Shown one piece after another: positions 12,401-25,130 of a DNA stretch of 64,000 bases. This DNA is from Paguma larvata (Eukaryota > Chordata > Mammalia > Carnivora > Viverridae), in assembly GCA_030068075.1 (NCBI GenBank), contig CM057839.1, forward strand, positions 49,938,960 to 50,002,959, given 5' to 3'. The position numbers and the translations under genes are program-made. Below the pieces are notes generated by a model. The model made no database searches and was not told the origin of the DNA. It saw only the letters and a list, made by a program, of their open reading frames with translations. Every line of letters starts with the position of its first letter. The first letter of the stretch is position 1.

Positions 12401-13147
12401 CTTATGATTACATACGCCCAAAATTTCCTTTGGTTCTAACATTAACTCGTGTTAATTTTATGTTGAACTTAACTCTTGTGGCTCTCAGCTTTTAAAAAAT
12501 TGGAAAAGGATGACATCCTTTAACCCAACTCCCTTACATCTGTGATACCCCCGGCCTTGGACTCCAGGTCCCTGGGCCTACCCCTCTCTTTGCTTCAGCT
12601 ACCCTGAAGTCTGTTTATTTTCTGACCCCTGTATACTCCAGACTTGGTTCTGTGAGACCACGGTAACAATATGTTGCCTTAATTACTCTTCAAAGATGTT
12701 TATTTTGAGAGGACACCAGAAATGCTTTTCCAGCCCTCCTGCTGTTAAGAATTCTAAAGGTTAAGGCCTCCAGTAAACTGTGATTAGAAAAAAATCAACG
12801 GAGTAACTGCATAGTCACCGCTATATTTAGCAGGCTAGTGATTTCCAGAGAACCTGGCATTTCTGCCCTGCAGCCTCCTTCAGCCCCTCAGGAAGTCTTC
12901 TGGCCAGAACAGTGACGCTCTCCTGGCCCAGCACCTGGAGCAGGGCTACAGGCCCCAAATAGCTTAAAATATCTTAGCAGCTCGTATAATGAAAGGAATC
13001 CAGCTGCAAAAGAAAAAGAAAGAAATGAAAACAGCTTACCGTAAAATGGTTGGGTGAGGTAGTGCTGGCTCATAAAACAAAACTGTTCTATAAAATTCCA
13101 ATGAGCTTTTTTGTTCCCCTAGGTTCTTATAAGGTACAGCCCCATTC
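9481..13147. other. Intergenic, mostly unrecognised
   Basis: Contains an L2 tail (11780-11900) and several T or A runs (10255-10268, 10399-10414, 10658-10668). Open frames of up to 160 codons run through the poly-A/T and show no family resemblance. Confidence 0.5.
11780..11900 (+). mobile_element. L2 3' end fragment
   Basis: CAGTGCCTGGAATCTCAACA followed by AATATTTGTTAAGTTAAA, the characteristic L2 terminus. Confidence 0.6.
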
Positions 13148-13250
13148 CTATTTTTTTTTCTCAACCTCTACTCCCAATGTGGGGCTAGAACTCAGGACCC
13201 CAAGATCTGGAGTCTCATGATCTACCGACTGAGCCAACCAGGCAACCCAA
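13148..13250 (-). mobile_element. Old short CanSINE
   Basis: Reverse orientation: T tract, then the complement of the SINE body ending in the diverged head complement GAGCCAACCAGGCAACCC. It lacks the CT-rich segment, as in older carnivore SINE subfamilies. Confidence 0.8.
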
Positions 13251-13489
13251 TAATCCCCTTTCTTAAATTGCTCAAGACCCTGGAGCGACTGGTCTGCTAT
13301 CCTGGTACTGTGGGCCTCCCTTTCTGCGGTTTCACTGCTCTCCATGAAACTCTTGTCTTTTTCTTCTGATACAGCTCTCTGCTCCTCCTCCCCTTAAAAA
13401 AAAAAAAAAAGATCTTACTTGTCAGAAAGTCTGTCATGTATACCTTAGGATACACTGGCTTCACTTTTGGGAAGAGAGGAATGATTATT

Positions 13490-13750
13490 TAAACAATAAT
13501 GGGTAACACTTATTGAGCACTTACCATGTGATAGGAACTGTTCTAGGTACATCACGTATATTAATTCAGTTAAGTCTCACAACCACCCATTGAGAAAGTT
13601 TGTTATTATTTAATCTTCATTTTACAGATGACAACATTAAGGCACAGAGAGGCTAAGAAACTTGCCCAGGGTCACACAGCTAGTAAGAAGAAGAGCTGGG
13701 CTTTTGAACCAGGCAGTCTGACTCCGCAATCCATGTTCCCAACCTCTAAA
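13490..13750 (-). mobile_element. MIR, nearly full length
   Basis: Complement of the MIR consensus throughout: TTATTGAGCACTTACCATGT, CATTTTACAGATGACAACAT, GGCACAGAGAGGCTAAGAAA, CTTGCCCAGGGTCACACAGC. Confidence 0.88.
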
Positions 13751-14609
13751 CTATTCCACGTTCCAAACACTTTTCACCACCCTCGCCCCTCAATTTTTAA
13801 ATAAGATTGGTGCAGAATGAGTGTTAAGTCTGGCCCCTTAGCGCTGCCTTCTGATCCTTCCAGCATGCTAGCTGTGCCTGTTTGTCACAGTGGATCATGG
13901 GCACCCAGAAGATGAGAAGAACGGAGGGCAGAAGAGAGACAGGCTGGTCTTCAGAGTTACAAAAGGGAACTGAGAGCTGCTCACTGGGCTTTACACTGCT
14001 TTTCTCTACCCCAGGGTGTCATCAGAGGAGACGAGACAAGCTCCCGGGACCCCCAGCATCTGAAGGGCAGCTCCGCTTCCAGCCGCCTCACACCCACAGG
14101 GGTCTGGGATTTACACCGAACACAGAGATTCATGGCTCCAAAAGGTTTGGAAACCCCCGGGGATGGAGCAATCACCTAGGTGTCAGCTTCCTTAATTGCT
14201 AAGCCCTCCTTGCGGCTGATTTACACAGCCCTGTACTCCCTGGAGAGGAAAGGCGGGAGGGTGGCGACCAGGGCACACGCTGGAGTCTGTCTGCCAGGAA
14301 AATCTCAGTGACTGTCAGATGTCCTCGCCTCAAGCGGGGAGAGGGTTCCTAGGGGAGGCGGACAATTAGAGAAGACGGTGACTTTATCTTCAGCCCAGAA
14401 AGGCAAGCTTAAAAAAATGTTAAAGGTAAATGGAAATAAGATGAATCTCTAAGAGCCCGGCGGCCAGCACAAAGTATTTGGAAATCCATTTCTTCCCTTG
14501 CCTTCGAAATTCCTTAATTCGGTTATACAGTGTCCGCCTGTGGTCCTCATACTATTTCTCACTTGCCTGCCTCTGCCCCATGTGATGTTTATGAAGCCCC
14601 ACGAACAGA

Positions 14610-14668
14610 TGTGCACGTGTGCGTGTATGTGCGTGCACACAGGCACACGTGTACACACACACACATAG
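14610..14668 (+). repeat. Degenerate (GT)n/(AC)n palindrome
   Basis: GTGCACGTGTGCGTGTATGT followed by GCACACAGGCACACGTGTAC and (AC)n. The two halves are partly complementary. Confidence 0.85.
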
Positions 14669-14852
14669 GAGATTTAAGCCAGGCCAGCTTCAGGCACCAG
14701 TTGGGTGATCTACCCTGGGTATATTTCACAGCGGGGCATCTGTAGATCAGAGAACCAGTGTCCGGTTGCCAACCCATAACATAAATTTTACTCAGGGCAC
14801 CCTCGGATTTACAGGCTCCAGGGAGGTCACAGAGCACAGCGGTGGGGGGCCT

Positions 14853-15075
14853 GCTGGAGTCAGAACGTCCGTGTCGAGTCCCAGTTCTGTCATTTACAGG
14901 CTGTGCGATTTCAAGGGACTTCCTAACGGTCTCTTGAAACAGTCTCTGTCCCCCGGGTTTATCCTCTGCAAAATGGGACTAACAATAGCGCCTGTTCGTA
15001 GGGTTGTTGCTCTAAGCATAAAGCGTTTAGAACAGTGCCTGGCACGTGACAAGAGTTGAAACAGCGTTAGCTATA
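14853..15075 (+). mobile_element. MIR
   Basis: GTCATTTACAGGCTGTGCGA, CTCTGCAAAATGGGACTAAC and TTAGAACAGTGCCTGGCAC follow the MIR order. Confidence 0.78.
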
Positions 15076-15349
15076 TCTAGCTACCGAAGTGCCTGGCAGC
15101 GCCCCTGGCCCGTGCCATGTCAGCCCAGTGCTAACTCCACTCCCGCTCCGGCCCCAGTAGGAGTTCGGGGCTGCCGTTCTGCAGAGTGCAGATGGCCACG
15201 GTTCAACAGGAAGATGAGCAGCCGTCTTTCTTGGAGACACACAAGTTACAACATTCCTGGGGGAGGCCGGCACTTCATTATGCTTTCTTCATAGCACAAC
15301 TTAAAATTGAAAATGCTGCCTGAAGCATCCTGTGATCAGAACAAATATT

Positions 15350-15556
15350 CTTCATTCACTCGCCACATATTTATTGAACACGTCTTTAAAATAATAGCCA
15401 GCTACATATAAACACTCCCTGTATAAACGCTGTGCTAAGTGCTTTCTATCCACACATAGCAATGCTATAAGGGAGGTACTGTTATTCCTTCCATTCTGTA
15501 TATGAGGATCAGAGAGGTAAGGTAACTTGCCACCGGTCACACAGTATATGGCGGAA
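15350..15556 (-). mobile_element. MIR
   Basis: TTTATTGAACACGTC, GTGCTAAGTGCTTTC, AGAGAGGTAAGGTAACTTGC and GGTCACACAG mark a reverse MIR. It ends where the L1 insertion begins. Confidence 0.78.
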
Positions 15557-15573
15557 CTAAAATTTCATCAGAG

Positions 15574-16377
15574 AGCTGCAAATCAAAACTGCATTCCTGT
15601 CAGAATGGCTAAAAATCAAAAACACAGGAAATAACAGGTGTTGGTGAGGATGTGGAGAAAAAGAAACATTCATGCAGTGTTGGTGGGAGCGCAAACTGGT
15701 GCAGTCACTCTGGAAAACAGTATGGAGGTTCCTCAAAAAGTTAAAAATACAACTACCCTATAATCTAGGAATCACGCTACTTGGTATTTACTCCAAAAAT
15801 ACAGAAACATTAACTCAAAGAGATGCACGCACCCTTATGTTTACTGTGGCATATTATTTGCAATAGCCAAATTATGGGAACAGCCCAAGAGTCCATTGAC
15901 TAATGAATGGATAAAGAAGTGATTTAGATATTAATATAAATAGATATATATTATATATATAATGGAATATTACTCAGCCATAAAAAAGAATAAAATCTTG
16001 CCATTTGCAACAACACGGATAAAACTACAGAGCGTAATGCTAAGCTAAATGAGTCTGTCAGAGAAAGACAAACACCATGTAATTTCATTCATATGCGGAA
16101 TTTAAGAAACAAAGCAAACAAACAAAGGGGAAACAAAAAGAGACAAACCAAGAAACAGACTCTTAACTTCAGTGAACACACTGATGGTTTCCAGAGGGGA
16201 GGTGGGTGGGGGGACTGGTGATTTCACGGGTGAAGGGGGTTAAGAGCACCCTTATCACGATGAGCCCTGAGTAACATATAGAATTGTTGAATCACCGTAT
16301 TGTATACCTGAAACTGATATACCACTGTACATAAACTATACTAGAATTACAATTTAAAAATTTAATAAAAACAAAAT
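15574..16377 (+). mobile_element. 5'-truncated L1 (end of ORF2 and 3' UTR) with target duplications
   Basis: The sequence matches the familiar L1 ORF2 C-terminal region (complement of the usual GGATGTGGAG, TACTCAGCCATAAAAAAG and ATGGATAAA landmarks) and runs to a carnivore-type 3' UTR and A-rich tail. Frames are broken. Flanks AAAATTTCATCAGAG (15559-15573) and AAAATTCCACCAGAG (16378-16392) differ at two of 15 bases, which marks a single 5'-truncated insertion of moderate age. Confidence 0.93.
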
Positions 16378-16392
16378 AAAATTCCACCAGAG

Positions 16393-17589
16393 CCAGAGTT
16401 TTGCTTTTGGCCACCCTGCCACTTCTCTTGTGTCTAAAGAATTTAGCCCTCGAACCCGCACACACTGGCAAGGTGGCCTGTCCTTTCTTCTTCCTCTTCC
16501 TCTGCCATCTGTGAAATGGGGGGCCACAAATCGCAATTCCTTTCTCGTGAACTCAGAAAAATCCCGAGGCTTCCGTCCGCACGGCACACCAATACCAGAA
16601 AGGAACAGTGCTGGAGGAAGCATCTCTATTAAGCCACACAAAATCCAGGCTTCAGTTTAAACTTTTTACACAAAACCCCTCTATTCTCTCTCCACCCCAT
16701 CAGACAGAAGGTGTGAAGACAGGCTTCCTTGTTTGCAAACTATACTAATGTAACTGTGATAAAAAATTGTCTTGTGTGCCAGTCTTAGCCATTAAAAAAA
16801 AAAAATCCCAGTAGGTATTTTGGGCAGCTTTAAGCAAAGAGAAGCTATAGAATCCTTTTTTAGAGAAATGAAATCCTTTGTTTATTGTAATTAGCAGCCA
16901 GTATTTTGTCAACTGAACAATAACACTAGGCTCGAAGTATAGATAGTGTAATTACAGAGAATTCTAAAGGTCTCTAAAAATATTTCATAGTGACATCAAG
17001 TCAAATCATGTCTACCTCTACCCCTGACACACACACACATACACAGAACTCAAGGACACCTTGCTCCCTGATTTAGCTACACAATTTCCATTCGAACTGG
17101 GGAAAGTCACATAGCTAATACCCTATTCGGTTCTTTGAATTTTTATTAATAAAAAAAGCAATCTGTAAGGCAAATCCTGTGGTTACGAGCATTTTTAGCA
17201 CAGAGGACCGGACAGCAGCTCCTGGAAGGGTCCCTGGACTGCGATGTCATTCAGACTCTAAATCTTCTGGGCTCAGCAGTGGGGCGAATGTTGTGGTCAA
17301 CTGGGTTCATAGGGGCCCTTCTCACCAGGGAAGATGCACCTTTCCCCAGTTCAAAGGGCACAAGAGCTTCCCAGCCCTCAACCCTCTCCTGGTCTCCCAG
17401 ACACCAGGTTGCCACGGGAGGTGAAGCTTTCTGGCTCCTTCCTGGAGAGCAATCCGGCCCGGCATTCAGCCTGGGGGAGCCCACGCTCCTCTGGTGGCTC
17501 TCGGTAAGGACTGCAAACCTCACCGCGCTCCGCAGCATGGCAGAGCCAAGGAGCATGCACACTGGGGACTGTCATGCCTGGGGCTGGGG
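16393..17589. other. Intergenic, moderately GC-rich at 17.2-17.6 kb
   Basis: Overlapping open frames of 81-112 codons on both strands are explained by GC content. A short AC run lies at 17029-17045. Confidence 0.5.
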
Positions 17590-17730
17590 GTGTGGCTCTG
17601 CCTTCTGCTGTGTTTGAGACTTGGGGCCTGGGCCTGTCCCTCACTGAACCTCCGTTTCAACATTAATTAGATAGTGATAGTAGTATTTACTTCATAGGGT
17701 AATTGTGAGATAAAAGTGTTCTCATCACAA
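17590..17730 (+). mobile_element. MIR 3' half
   Basis: GTCCCTCACTGAACCTCCGT, TTCATAGGGTAATTGTGAGA and the lead-in to the GAT microsatellite. Confidence 0.6.
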
Positions 17731-17732
17731 AC

Positions 17733-17766
<34 letters not shown>
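17733..17766 (+). repeat. (GAT)n microsatellite
   Basis: About eleven GAT units following a MIR tail. Confidence 0.97.
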
Positions 17767-18144
17767 GGACCAAAAGCAAATTTGAGAGATTTTTACAGCC
17801 TGAAAGTGGTGATAGCTTCATAGATGTATATTTATTCCCGAACTTATGGAGCTGTGTACATTAAATATGTACAGGCTTTTAAGTAACAGTCATGCTTCAG
17901 TGAGGTAGTTTAAAAAACAAAAGAAAAATATACATAAAAATACTTGGTAAATGCTCGATTTCAGTCTTCTGGGTTTCTTTCCCCTCTTATGCAGTTTTCC
18001 CTTCTTTCCTAATGGAATTAAGAAGTGAAATGGTTGAATAACTATCTTGACAACAGTCCAATAGTCTTTGGCAACATTCTGGAAAAGGTGAAGCGAAAAA
18101 AAGGATGGAATGTTGCCAACACAGCACTAGAACTCCACTGGCCT

Positions 18145-18357
18145 GGGGCGCCTGGGTGGCTCAGTTGGTTGGGCTTCTGACTTCAGCTCGGTCATGATCT
18201 CACAGTTCATGAGTTCGAGCCCCGCGTCAGGCTGTGTGCTGTCGGCTCAGAGGCTGGAGCCTGCTTCGGATTCTGTACCTCCCTCTCTCTCTGCCCCTCC
18301 ACCGCTCACACTTTATCTGTCTCTGTCTTTCAAAAATAAATAAACAGTAAAATTAAA
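18145..18357 (+). mobile_element. CanSINE with 15-bp target duplication
   Basis: Near-consensus head GGGGCGCCTGGGTGGCTCAG and tail CAAAAATAAATAAACAG. Flanked by GAACTCCACTGGCCT at 18130-18144 and 18358-18372, a perfect 15-bp duplication. Confidence 0.96.
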
Positions 18358-18372
18358 GAACTCCACTGGCCT

Positions 18373-19579
18373 GCAGCTAGTAGTGGAGAGGAAATACACA
18401 TGCGAGAAGGGAGGCTTGGGCCCTGAGATTGGCCTTCTCCTTGGGGTCTTAGGGTGCTATCCACTGCCAGCCCCACTGTTTTCAGGGGCTTTCCCTTCCC
18501 CCTTGTCCTCTAGCCCAGGCATGTACCCTCCACCAGTCCCTTGTGACAAAGCAGAGACCTGGCCACAAAATTTCGGGAAGATTACACTGATGGCAAAGGG
18601 ATCAAAAAGATAAATCAACAAAAAATAATAGGCAATCAGATCACCTGGCTTACATGCTGTAGTTTATCCGTCTTTAGTATTTGGGCTCAATGGGGAGGTC
18701 TCCCTTCCTGGCTACCCTTCTGCCTCCATGTGGCAAAGCTCATATTTAGCCCCTGCCATCCTGGAGGGATCCCATGAATCTCCAAGGCCGGAATGGCCAA
18801 TGCACTCCCTACATGCTGTATAGCCTCCCGAGGCTGCTCAGGGCAGACATCACCAATCAAGCACAGCACTCTTCCTCATTGAGCGCAGACTTGGACGCGG
18901 TACTCTAGGTATCAACTACCAATCAGCCGAAGTCACACCAACTTGTGTCATCCCTACTTTAGATCCCTCAAAGTCCTTATCGAAGAAAGCAGAGCTCCAA
19001 GAAAGCCAGATAACTCCCTATCATGCCTCACTAGGACCCCGTTGTAAGTTCTGGCTCCTGTCTGAAGACTAACTTGTCTCCAGGTGACTGATCTGCCGGG
19101 AATGACATACATCAGAGGAACCCACACTAGCCCACACAGGTGCCTCTCTTTGCTCACCAGCTCAAAACCATACATTCATATGAAGGTCAATATGAGTAAG
19201 CTCCCTCAGAGGAGTCTCCTCTTATACTTTCCACCTACCCTGCAGGCGCAGAATCCAAACACCAGATGCCATGGTTTTGGCTGGAGATGGACATCTTTAT
19301 CATGTCATTACTCAAGCTATGGTTACCCTCAATGGGGACAGAGAAAAGTACAAGCCACAAGCTGGTGAAAAGAATATCTGTGCCCCATACTATTTTCTTC
19401 CCTAAAAACCAGATGAATACCTACTAGGAATATGAAGGGTCTTGTTCTGGGAGTGTAGTTACATGGGGGCCAAAGCCATTGGGAGGGAATGTGAAGAGTT
19501 CTCCCTCCTTTTCCTGAGCTTTCCTCCTTCCCCACCTACTGGTTCTGGGGAGAATCAAAGGCAAAGGTGCCCTCTAAGT
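18373..19579. other. Intergenic, no repeat recognised
   Basis: Ordinary composition and short open frames only. No exon-like segment stands out. Confidence 0.5.
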
Positions 19580-19725
19580 ACTTTACTTAGGTCATTAAAT
19601 TTTCACACAAACTCTGTGAGTCGGGTATTCTTAACGCCCATTTTATGGATGTGACAACTGAGATTTAGAGAGGTTGAAAACATTTTCCAAGGTCACACAG
19701 CTTGAAACAGGCACTGTACAGCTTC
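19580..19725 (-). mobile_element. MIR fragment
   Basis: CATTTTATGGATGTGACAAC, TTTAGAGAGGTTGAAAA and CAAGGTCACACAGCTTG. Confidence 0.75.
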
Positions 19726-20539
19726 AAATCTTCTGTTCTTCCTGTACCGTGCTGGCCCTCGCATCAAACCCTCCAAGTCACGGCCAAGGGCCACACACAA
19801 ATCTAGAATGGTCCCAACCAGGGTCCTATCATCATTGTCCATGGCTTTAAGAGGTAGAAGAAAAACTTTGGCTCCCAAAGGAGGCTTTGATAACATCATT
19901 CACATAATAAAATATTGTGGGGTGGCTCACAGAAATAACTTGAGCCAACCAAATGCTGGAATCTTTTGATGACCCAAGAATTCTAACACTGCCTCTGTGG
20001 TCATCAACTTGATATGGACAAATGAGAGCAATGGCTAATGACCCTTCTTCCAGACCAAAGACTTTAACCACAACCAACTCATTGCAAGTGCAGGCAGGTT
20101 TTGTCTGAAATAAACCTCAAATCGGTCCACTTTTTTCTACCTGCACTCCCTCCAACCTGGTCCAAGTCACTATTATATCCTTCAGGAGCAACGCAGTCAC
20201 TTCTCTCCCTGTGTCACTCTGTTCCCAACTCCTGTCCCATGGCTGTCAAACTTCTGGCCAATGACTACTGTTAGAATAAAAACCAGGCCCCCTATGGTGG
20301 CCTCCAAGCTTCTACCTGTTCTGACTCCTGTCTGCTCACCTTATATCTGATTTATGGACTTTGTTATCTATTTTTCTATCTGTTTCCAGTAGAAAGTTTC
20401 TCATGGGAAAGGAGACCTTTCTGTCTTGTTAAATACACGAGTGCACATTGAATATATGAATAAAGGTTATCCATAACACATAGAGGAATACGAACTCTCC
20501 CCTACAAGCTTGCTCGATGTGTTGGTTCCAGGGACTAGA

Positions 20540-20672
20540 GAAGCGTAATGACCTGGAAATCAGAAGCCTTGGGTTTAGTCATTGCACTGCTACTTAAATT
20601 CACAACATGAGACTGGGAAAACCTCTTAACAGTCTTTGGTCTCAGCTTCTCTGTCTGTTAGTTCTACCTTTT
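20540..20672 (+). mobile_element. MIR 5' half
   Basis: AATCAGAAGCCTTGGGTTTA, CATTGCACTGCTACTTAA and TCTCAGCTTCTCTGTCTGTT. Confidence 0.55.
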
Positions 20673-20689
20673 TCATGAACAGATGTGAT

Positions 20690-20850
20690 CACCCTCCTGA
20701 TTCAGCAAATTTGCAAGGCACTCCACTGGGTACCGACAATGCCAAGATGAATAAGACACAGCACTAGCCGAGAAAGAACACACAGGTGATTTGGGGCCAG
20801 AGACAAGGAAGTACATAAACAATGTCTGATATCCTACTATGAACTCTAAC
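20690..20850 (-). mobile_element. L2 3' end fragment
   Basis: Complement of the L2 end; AATGCCAAGATGAATAAGAC is the clearest landmark. Confidence 0.55.
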
Positions 20851-22389
20851 AGAAACCCAGTGAAGATACAATATGACACAATGGAGCAAACTGCCAGTTT
20901 CATCTGGTATTCTGGGTGGAGACCACTCTCGAGCAGGGCTTTGATAACAGGCAGGAATTCCCCTGCCAGAGGATCAGAGTAGTACACGGAAACATGAGCA
21001 AAGGCAGGATGCATTATGCGCAGGGAACAGGAGGTGGTTCTAAATGGCCAGTTATGGAGAGTACAGAGGGGCACAGGTGGAAAATGAGGTTGGGCAGGGA
21101 CACTGGGGCATGGGACATGGAGCTTCTAGGCCAGGCTGAGGGGTTTAAATCTTAGGACAAGTGTTTTTGAGCAAAGGCATGATCTATCTAAGTGTATTTT
21201 AGAAAGATTATTCTGACAGCAGCCTGGAGGGTGGATTAGGAGGGAAACACAATAGAAACAGGACTTCGGAGAGCAAGCTGTGGTAGTGATCTGGGCAAGC
21301 AGGGTGCCGAAAGGAGTCACAGAGAACTGGAGAGAAGTGGCCTAGGTGTGAGCATCAGGACCCCCCCCCCGGTAAGTCTCTAAAGCCTGGGACAGTTGAA
21401 AGCTCCTAGCTTGGGTGATTGGTTATTGCCTTTCTCCCAACAAGGCATGCAGGAGGTGGATCCAGTTTAGGAAGTAATGTACCAGGTTCCTTTTTGAGCA
21501 GGTGAGTCTGCTCCTATGGAAGCATATGAGGGCAGGGTGTCATGGCCAAACTCTTAGGTCGGGTGGCAGGAGAAGCTGCAACTGTGACCAAATCACCGCA
21601 CTTTCCTCGCTCTGTCCCTGCTCTTGCAGGAGGAAGGCAAGTGACAATTGCCTCTTTCCTCATGGGGGTGTAGCGAGGCTTCATTTCCCGTTTCACAGTC
21701 TGTGCCACACAGGAGCTCTGTGAGGCAGCAGCGTAAGGAGACCGGGCACAAAGAAAGGTCTAAAAGGCCTGAAGGGTAGGAGACAGGTTTGCAGGGGGTT
21801 CGCTCTGGCTTCATAATGAGATTTAAAGATCCAGAGACGAGAATCCAAAGATACAGGCAGCAGAAGATGTGATTCATTCTCTCTCCAGAAGGATTAACAT
21901 TTGGATTGTTGTTCCCAGATGTAACTGGGCAAGATTAAAAACCTACCGTGCTTCTCTCGAGAGGGGACAGCATGGAAAGGCAGACTCGAAGGGCTCTGAA
22001 CGAGACAGCTGTCAGCTCAGCAGCTCACTGTGGGGACCGCTCTGTGCAGAGGTGTGGAGGCTGGGACCAGTCAGGCTTCAGGCATGAGAGATTTGACTGC
22101 GGGTCCCTCCACCCTCACAAAGCCCAGATGCTTAGAGGAAAGAAAGACATTTGCTTGGTACTAAGCACCAGATGGCTCCTTTTCAGATAAGACTTTTGAA
22201 GGCTCCGGAATGTTCTTTCTTCTCAGCTCATCCCTGAAGCGGTCCCTCTGATTGCACCTGCCCCACCCCCACCCCACAAGCTGCTCCTCCCAGGTGCCTC
22301 TGTGAAAATGGCTCAGCCTTGGCATGTTCTGGAAAAGCAACTTCTCCCCTGGCTTACCAGTTTCTGGGAGAAACAGCACCTTTTCTGCC
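20851..22389. other. Intergenic with an unnamed old repeat
   Basis: 20920-21260 resembles a common old mammalian repeat (GAGCAAAGGCATGATCT, then ATTTTAGAAAGATTATTCTG). A related scrap is at 26720-26860. I cannot name the family. A C run is at 21361-21371. Confidence 0.4.
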
Positions 22390-22740
22390 TGCAGGACTTG
22401 CCTTCTTCACATTCACCGTTTTCCTCCATCCCCCTCACTGTTTGGCTTCTAGCACTTGAGTCTTACCCATCCTTCAAGGCCCTGAAAATCACACCTCCCC
22501 CGAAAGCCTTCCTAGATTAGCTAGTAGGAGTTTCTCTCTCCTTGTTCTCCAGTTGCACTTTCTTTGTTATAACCCTGTGTTAAGTCTACTTGCATTATAC
22601 TTGCTGTGGTTTTAAGTTTCTCTCACACTCTTGATTTTAAGACCTTGGAGACCAGAGCTGTGCTAGGCTCACCATGTTAGCCTCAGGGCCTGCCACAATG
22701 AGGCTGCTTAATCAATGTTTCCTGGGTTCATTAGAAGAGG
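22390..22740 (+). mobile_element. L2 fragment
   Basis: CCTTCAAGGCCCTGAAAATC, ACACCTCCCCCGAAAGCCTT, then CCTTGGAGACCAGAGCTGTG and an end in TTAATCAATGTTTCCTGGGT. Confidence 0.62.
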
Positions 22741-22959
22741 TGAGTAAAAGCTGGAAGTTAGGCTGTTGCAGTGAGGAGAGGCAGGTGTTCCCAGAATGGG
22801 TCTGCTTCTGCTAGAGCTGCCTGGACTTCATAACCTGGCATTATTGCAGGGGGACTTGGGGATGTCTGACAGGAGCCATGGCTATAGGTCTGGGAACATC
22901 CACTGGTCAGGTCTGCCGGCAGGGAGGAGAAACCACATCGTGGCCCTGGGAAGAGTTCT

Positions 22960-23175
22960 GGCTCAGACATGGTGGGTTGAATCCTGGCTGCCTATATCAA
23001 TTTTTAGCCCTGGAATAACAGGCAAGTGTCTTCTCATGTTCTGATCCTCCATTTTGTCATCTGCAAAGTGATCATAGTCATTCCTACCTTTGTGGTAATT
23101 TTAGGAAGATAACGGTAGGTTCATGGTGCCTGGTGCCTAATAGATGCACAATGAGTTCTCTGAGTAACTCATTCA
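22960..23175 (+). mobile_element. MIR
   Basis: GGTTGAATCCTGGCTGCC, TCATCTGCAAAGTGATCATA and GGTGCCTAATAGATGCACAA. Confidence 0.6.
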
Positions 23176-23519
23176 TTGATGGAGAATATGAATGAGGACA
23201 AGACACAGCCTGTGAACTAGGGCGTTCTTATGATACAGGTTAGTGACAATGTCTAGGTATGGACACATCACTACGCTGAGCTACTGAGACCTGAATTATG
23301 TCCTCAAAACTCTGGTACCCACAGAAAATGCTGAATAACTTTTCTGAGCCTTGAATCTACTGGGTCAAAGCTATGCTTCCCACTACCTCCACACTGTTAT
23401 TGTGAATAATAAACCACTACAGGCTGTTGAGTCTTTGATGAAATGCAAACATATTGCACAGCCCAGTGCCCAGCCCCTAGTAAGCAAGCCATGAATAAGG
23501 GTTCCTTTTATTATGCTCT

Positions 23520-23645
23520 TTTTTTCCCAGAGTCAGGAACTATGTTTTGTTTCCCACCCTATACTCAGATCCTTAACACAGAACCTGACAGGTGGAGGTG
23601 GAGGGGGCTTTATGAATATCTACTGAAGAAATGAATTAATACCCA
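23520..23645 (+). mobile_element. L2 3' end fragment
   Basis: GAGTCAGGAACTATGTTTTG, CACAGAACCTGACAGGTGG and GAATATCTACTGAAGAAATG follow the L2 tail order. Confidence 0.5.
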
Positions 23646-24129
23646 TCTGGAATTTTTTAACTCTAGAGCATGGAGGCTGTGATGATCCTTAATGTTTATT
23701 TCATTCTATGGCATTCAGTGATTTCTAGTCAGATGGGGGGACCAGTTCAGGTCAGGAAGTACTTCATCTATTGAATCTATGATTGCATCGCTTCATGAAT
23801 AAAAATAAATCAACATTTTTTTTCTCTCTCTCAATCTAGTTATTATCTCTGTGCAATAATTGGGGTTGGGAGAAATTCTTGTTCCTTCTCTGTTAATGTT
23901 GACCAACAAACTTGTGAACTTGAACTCATGTTAGTAATTAGTATTAATATTGATTAATTTGATTTACAAGCCTGGGCCCATAACTTTACCCTGGAAATTC
24001 TGCACATTTTCTTGACCACAGCCACAGACAGCCAGAGAAGAATCTGAATCTTGATCACTATGAGCTTCCTCTAGACCAAAGACCCACACTTCTGACCTTT
24101 CCCAAACTCATGTCTCCAGGAGCAGAAAG

Positions 24130-24580
24130 GAAGAGGGAAGCCTCAATTTTTCATGCGCCAAACTTTGTGCAAGGACGTTGCATTTCTCTAGTAGTACTTC
24201 ATGCTGCCCACCAATAAGCATTTTAGATCTTTTTCTGGACACATTTCCCTTCTCCCTCGAAGTCAGGTTTAGCCACATGACTTGCTCTGGGGATGGACGT
24301 GTGAGCAGAAGACATGCACGTTCTTTCTGGGATAAAGTTTGAAGAGCCGGCATGCTATTTTGCACACTCGTTTTCCCTCTGCCACGACGATGCACCACTT
24401 GACGAAGTCTCCTTCAGGCCAGGACCCAGAGTGAGGGGACTCTGGAACAGAGTTCCCAGCTAACCCCTGAGAGTGAGTGGCATTAGCAAGAAGAATGTCT
24501 TTGGAGGTTTAAGACACTGAAACTTGGGAAGTCATTTGTTACTGCAGCATAACCCGAACTATCCTGACTGATAGAATACA
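24130..24580 (+). mobile_element. MaLR LTR (MLT1-type), plus orientation
   Basis: Pattern typical of MLT1: CCACATGACTTGCTCTGG, a GGATGGACGTGTGAGCAGAA-like segment, and a 3' portion AAGACACTGAAACTTGG...TTACTGCAGCATAACC...GACTGATAGAATACA. Diverged. Confidence 0.7.
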
Positions 24581-25029
24581 TTAGTTCATTTAATCCTCAT
24601 AAAAAAGGTCCATGAGGGGGTTTTGGGGGATGATTCTTCATGGATCTCATGCATTTCTACATACATGTCTTACAAGCAAAGCTATAGCTCCCTTTATTCC
24701 AGAATATCTTCTCAAGGACATCTGTATACCATATGGCCTGGAAAGGCAGAGATAGTATCACCCTCCAGAGGAAAAGGTAGGCATACTTACTGCTCATTAT
24801 AAATTCAGGACCCCTAAGCCTGGGGTCACTCTTATATAACACCGCTCACTATGTGTGTGGGTAACCATTGGCAAGAAGTAATACAAATATGGTGATGTTC
24901 ATGTTTGGCTGTGCCATGAGTAATAAAGTCGGTTGTATCAGACCCACAAGTCCATGTCTTCTGCCAGCATCTTAGAAACTATGACAGGCTAACATGCTAG
25001 ATGGAAGGAAGGTAAAATTTCAGACTTTT

Positions 25030-25130
25030 CACAGTTCTTGACAGGGGGTATTAGCATCCCTATTTTACATATGGCAAAACAGAGTCTCAGAGAGAATAAG
25101 TACCCAAAGTCATGCTACTAGTATCGGAAA
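25030..25130 (-). mobile_element. MIR fragment
   Basis: CATCCCTATTTTACATATGG and GAGTCTCAGAGAGAATAAGT. Confidence 0.6.

Noticed and set aside
17251..17644. Overlapping 88-112 codon ORFs on both strands
   Set aside because: Explained by a locally higher GC content; no family resemblance in any frame.
18145..18220. tRNA-like head of a CanSINE as a tRNA gene
   Set aside because: All such heads in the window are SINE-derived, followed by CT-rich bodies and A tails, without a complete cloverleaf.
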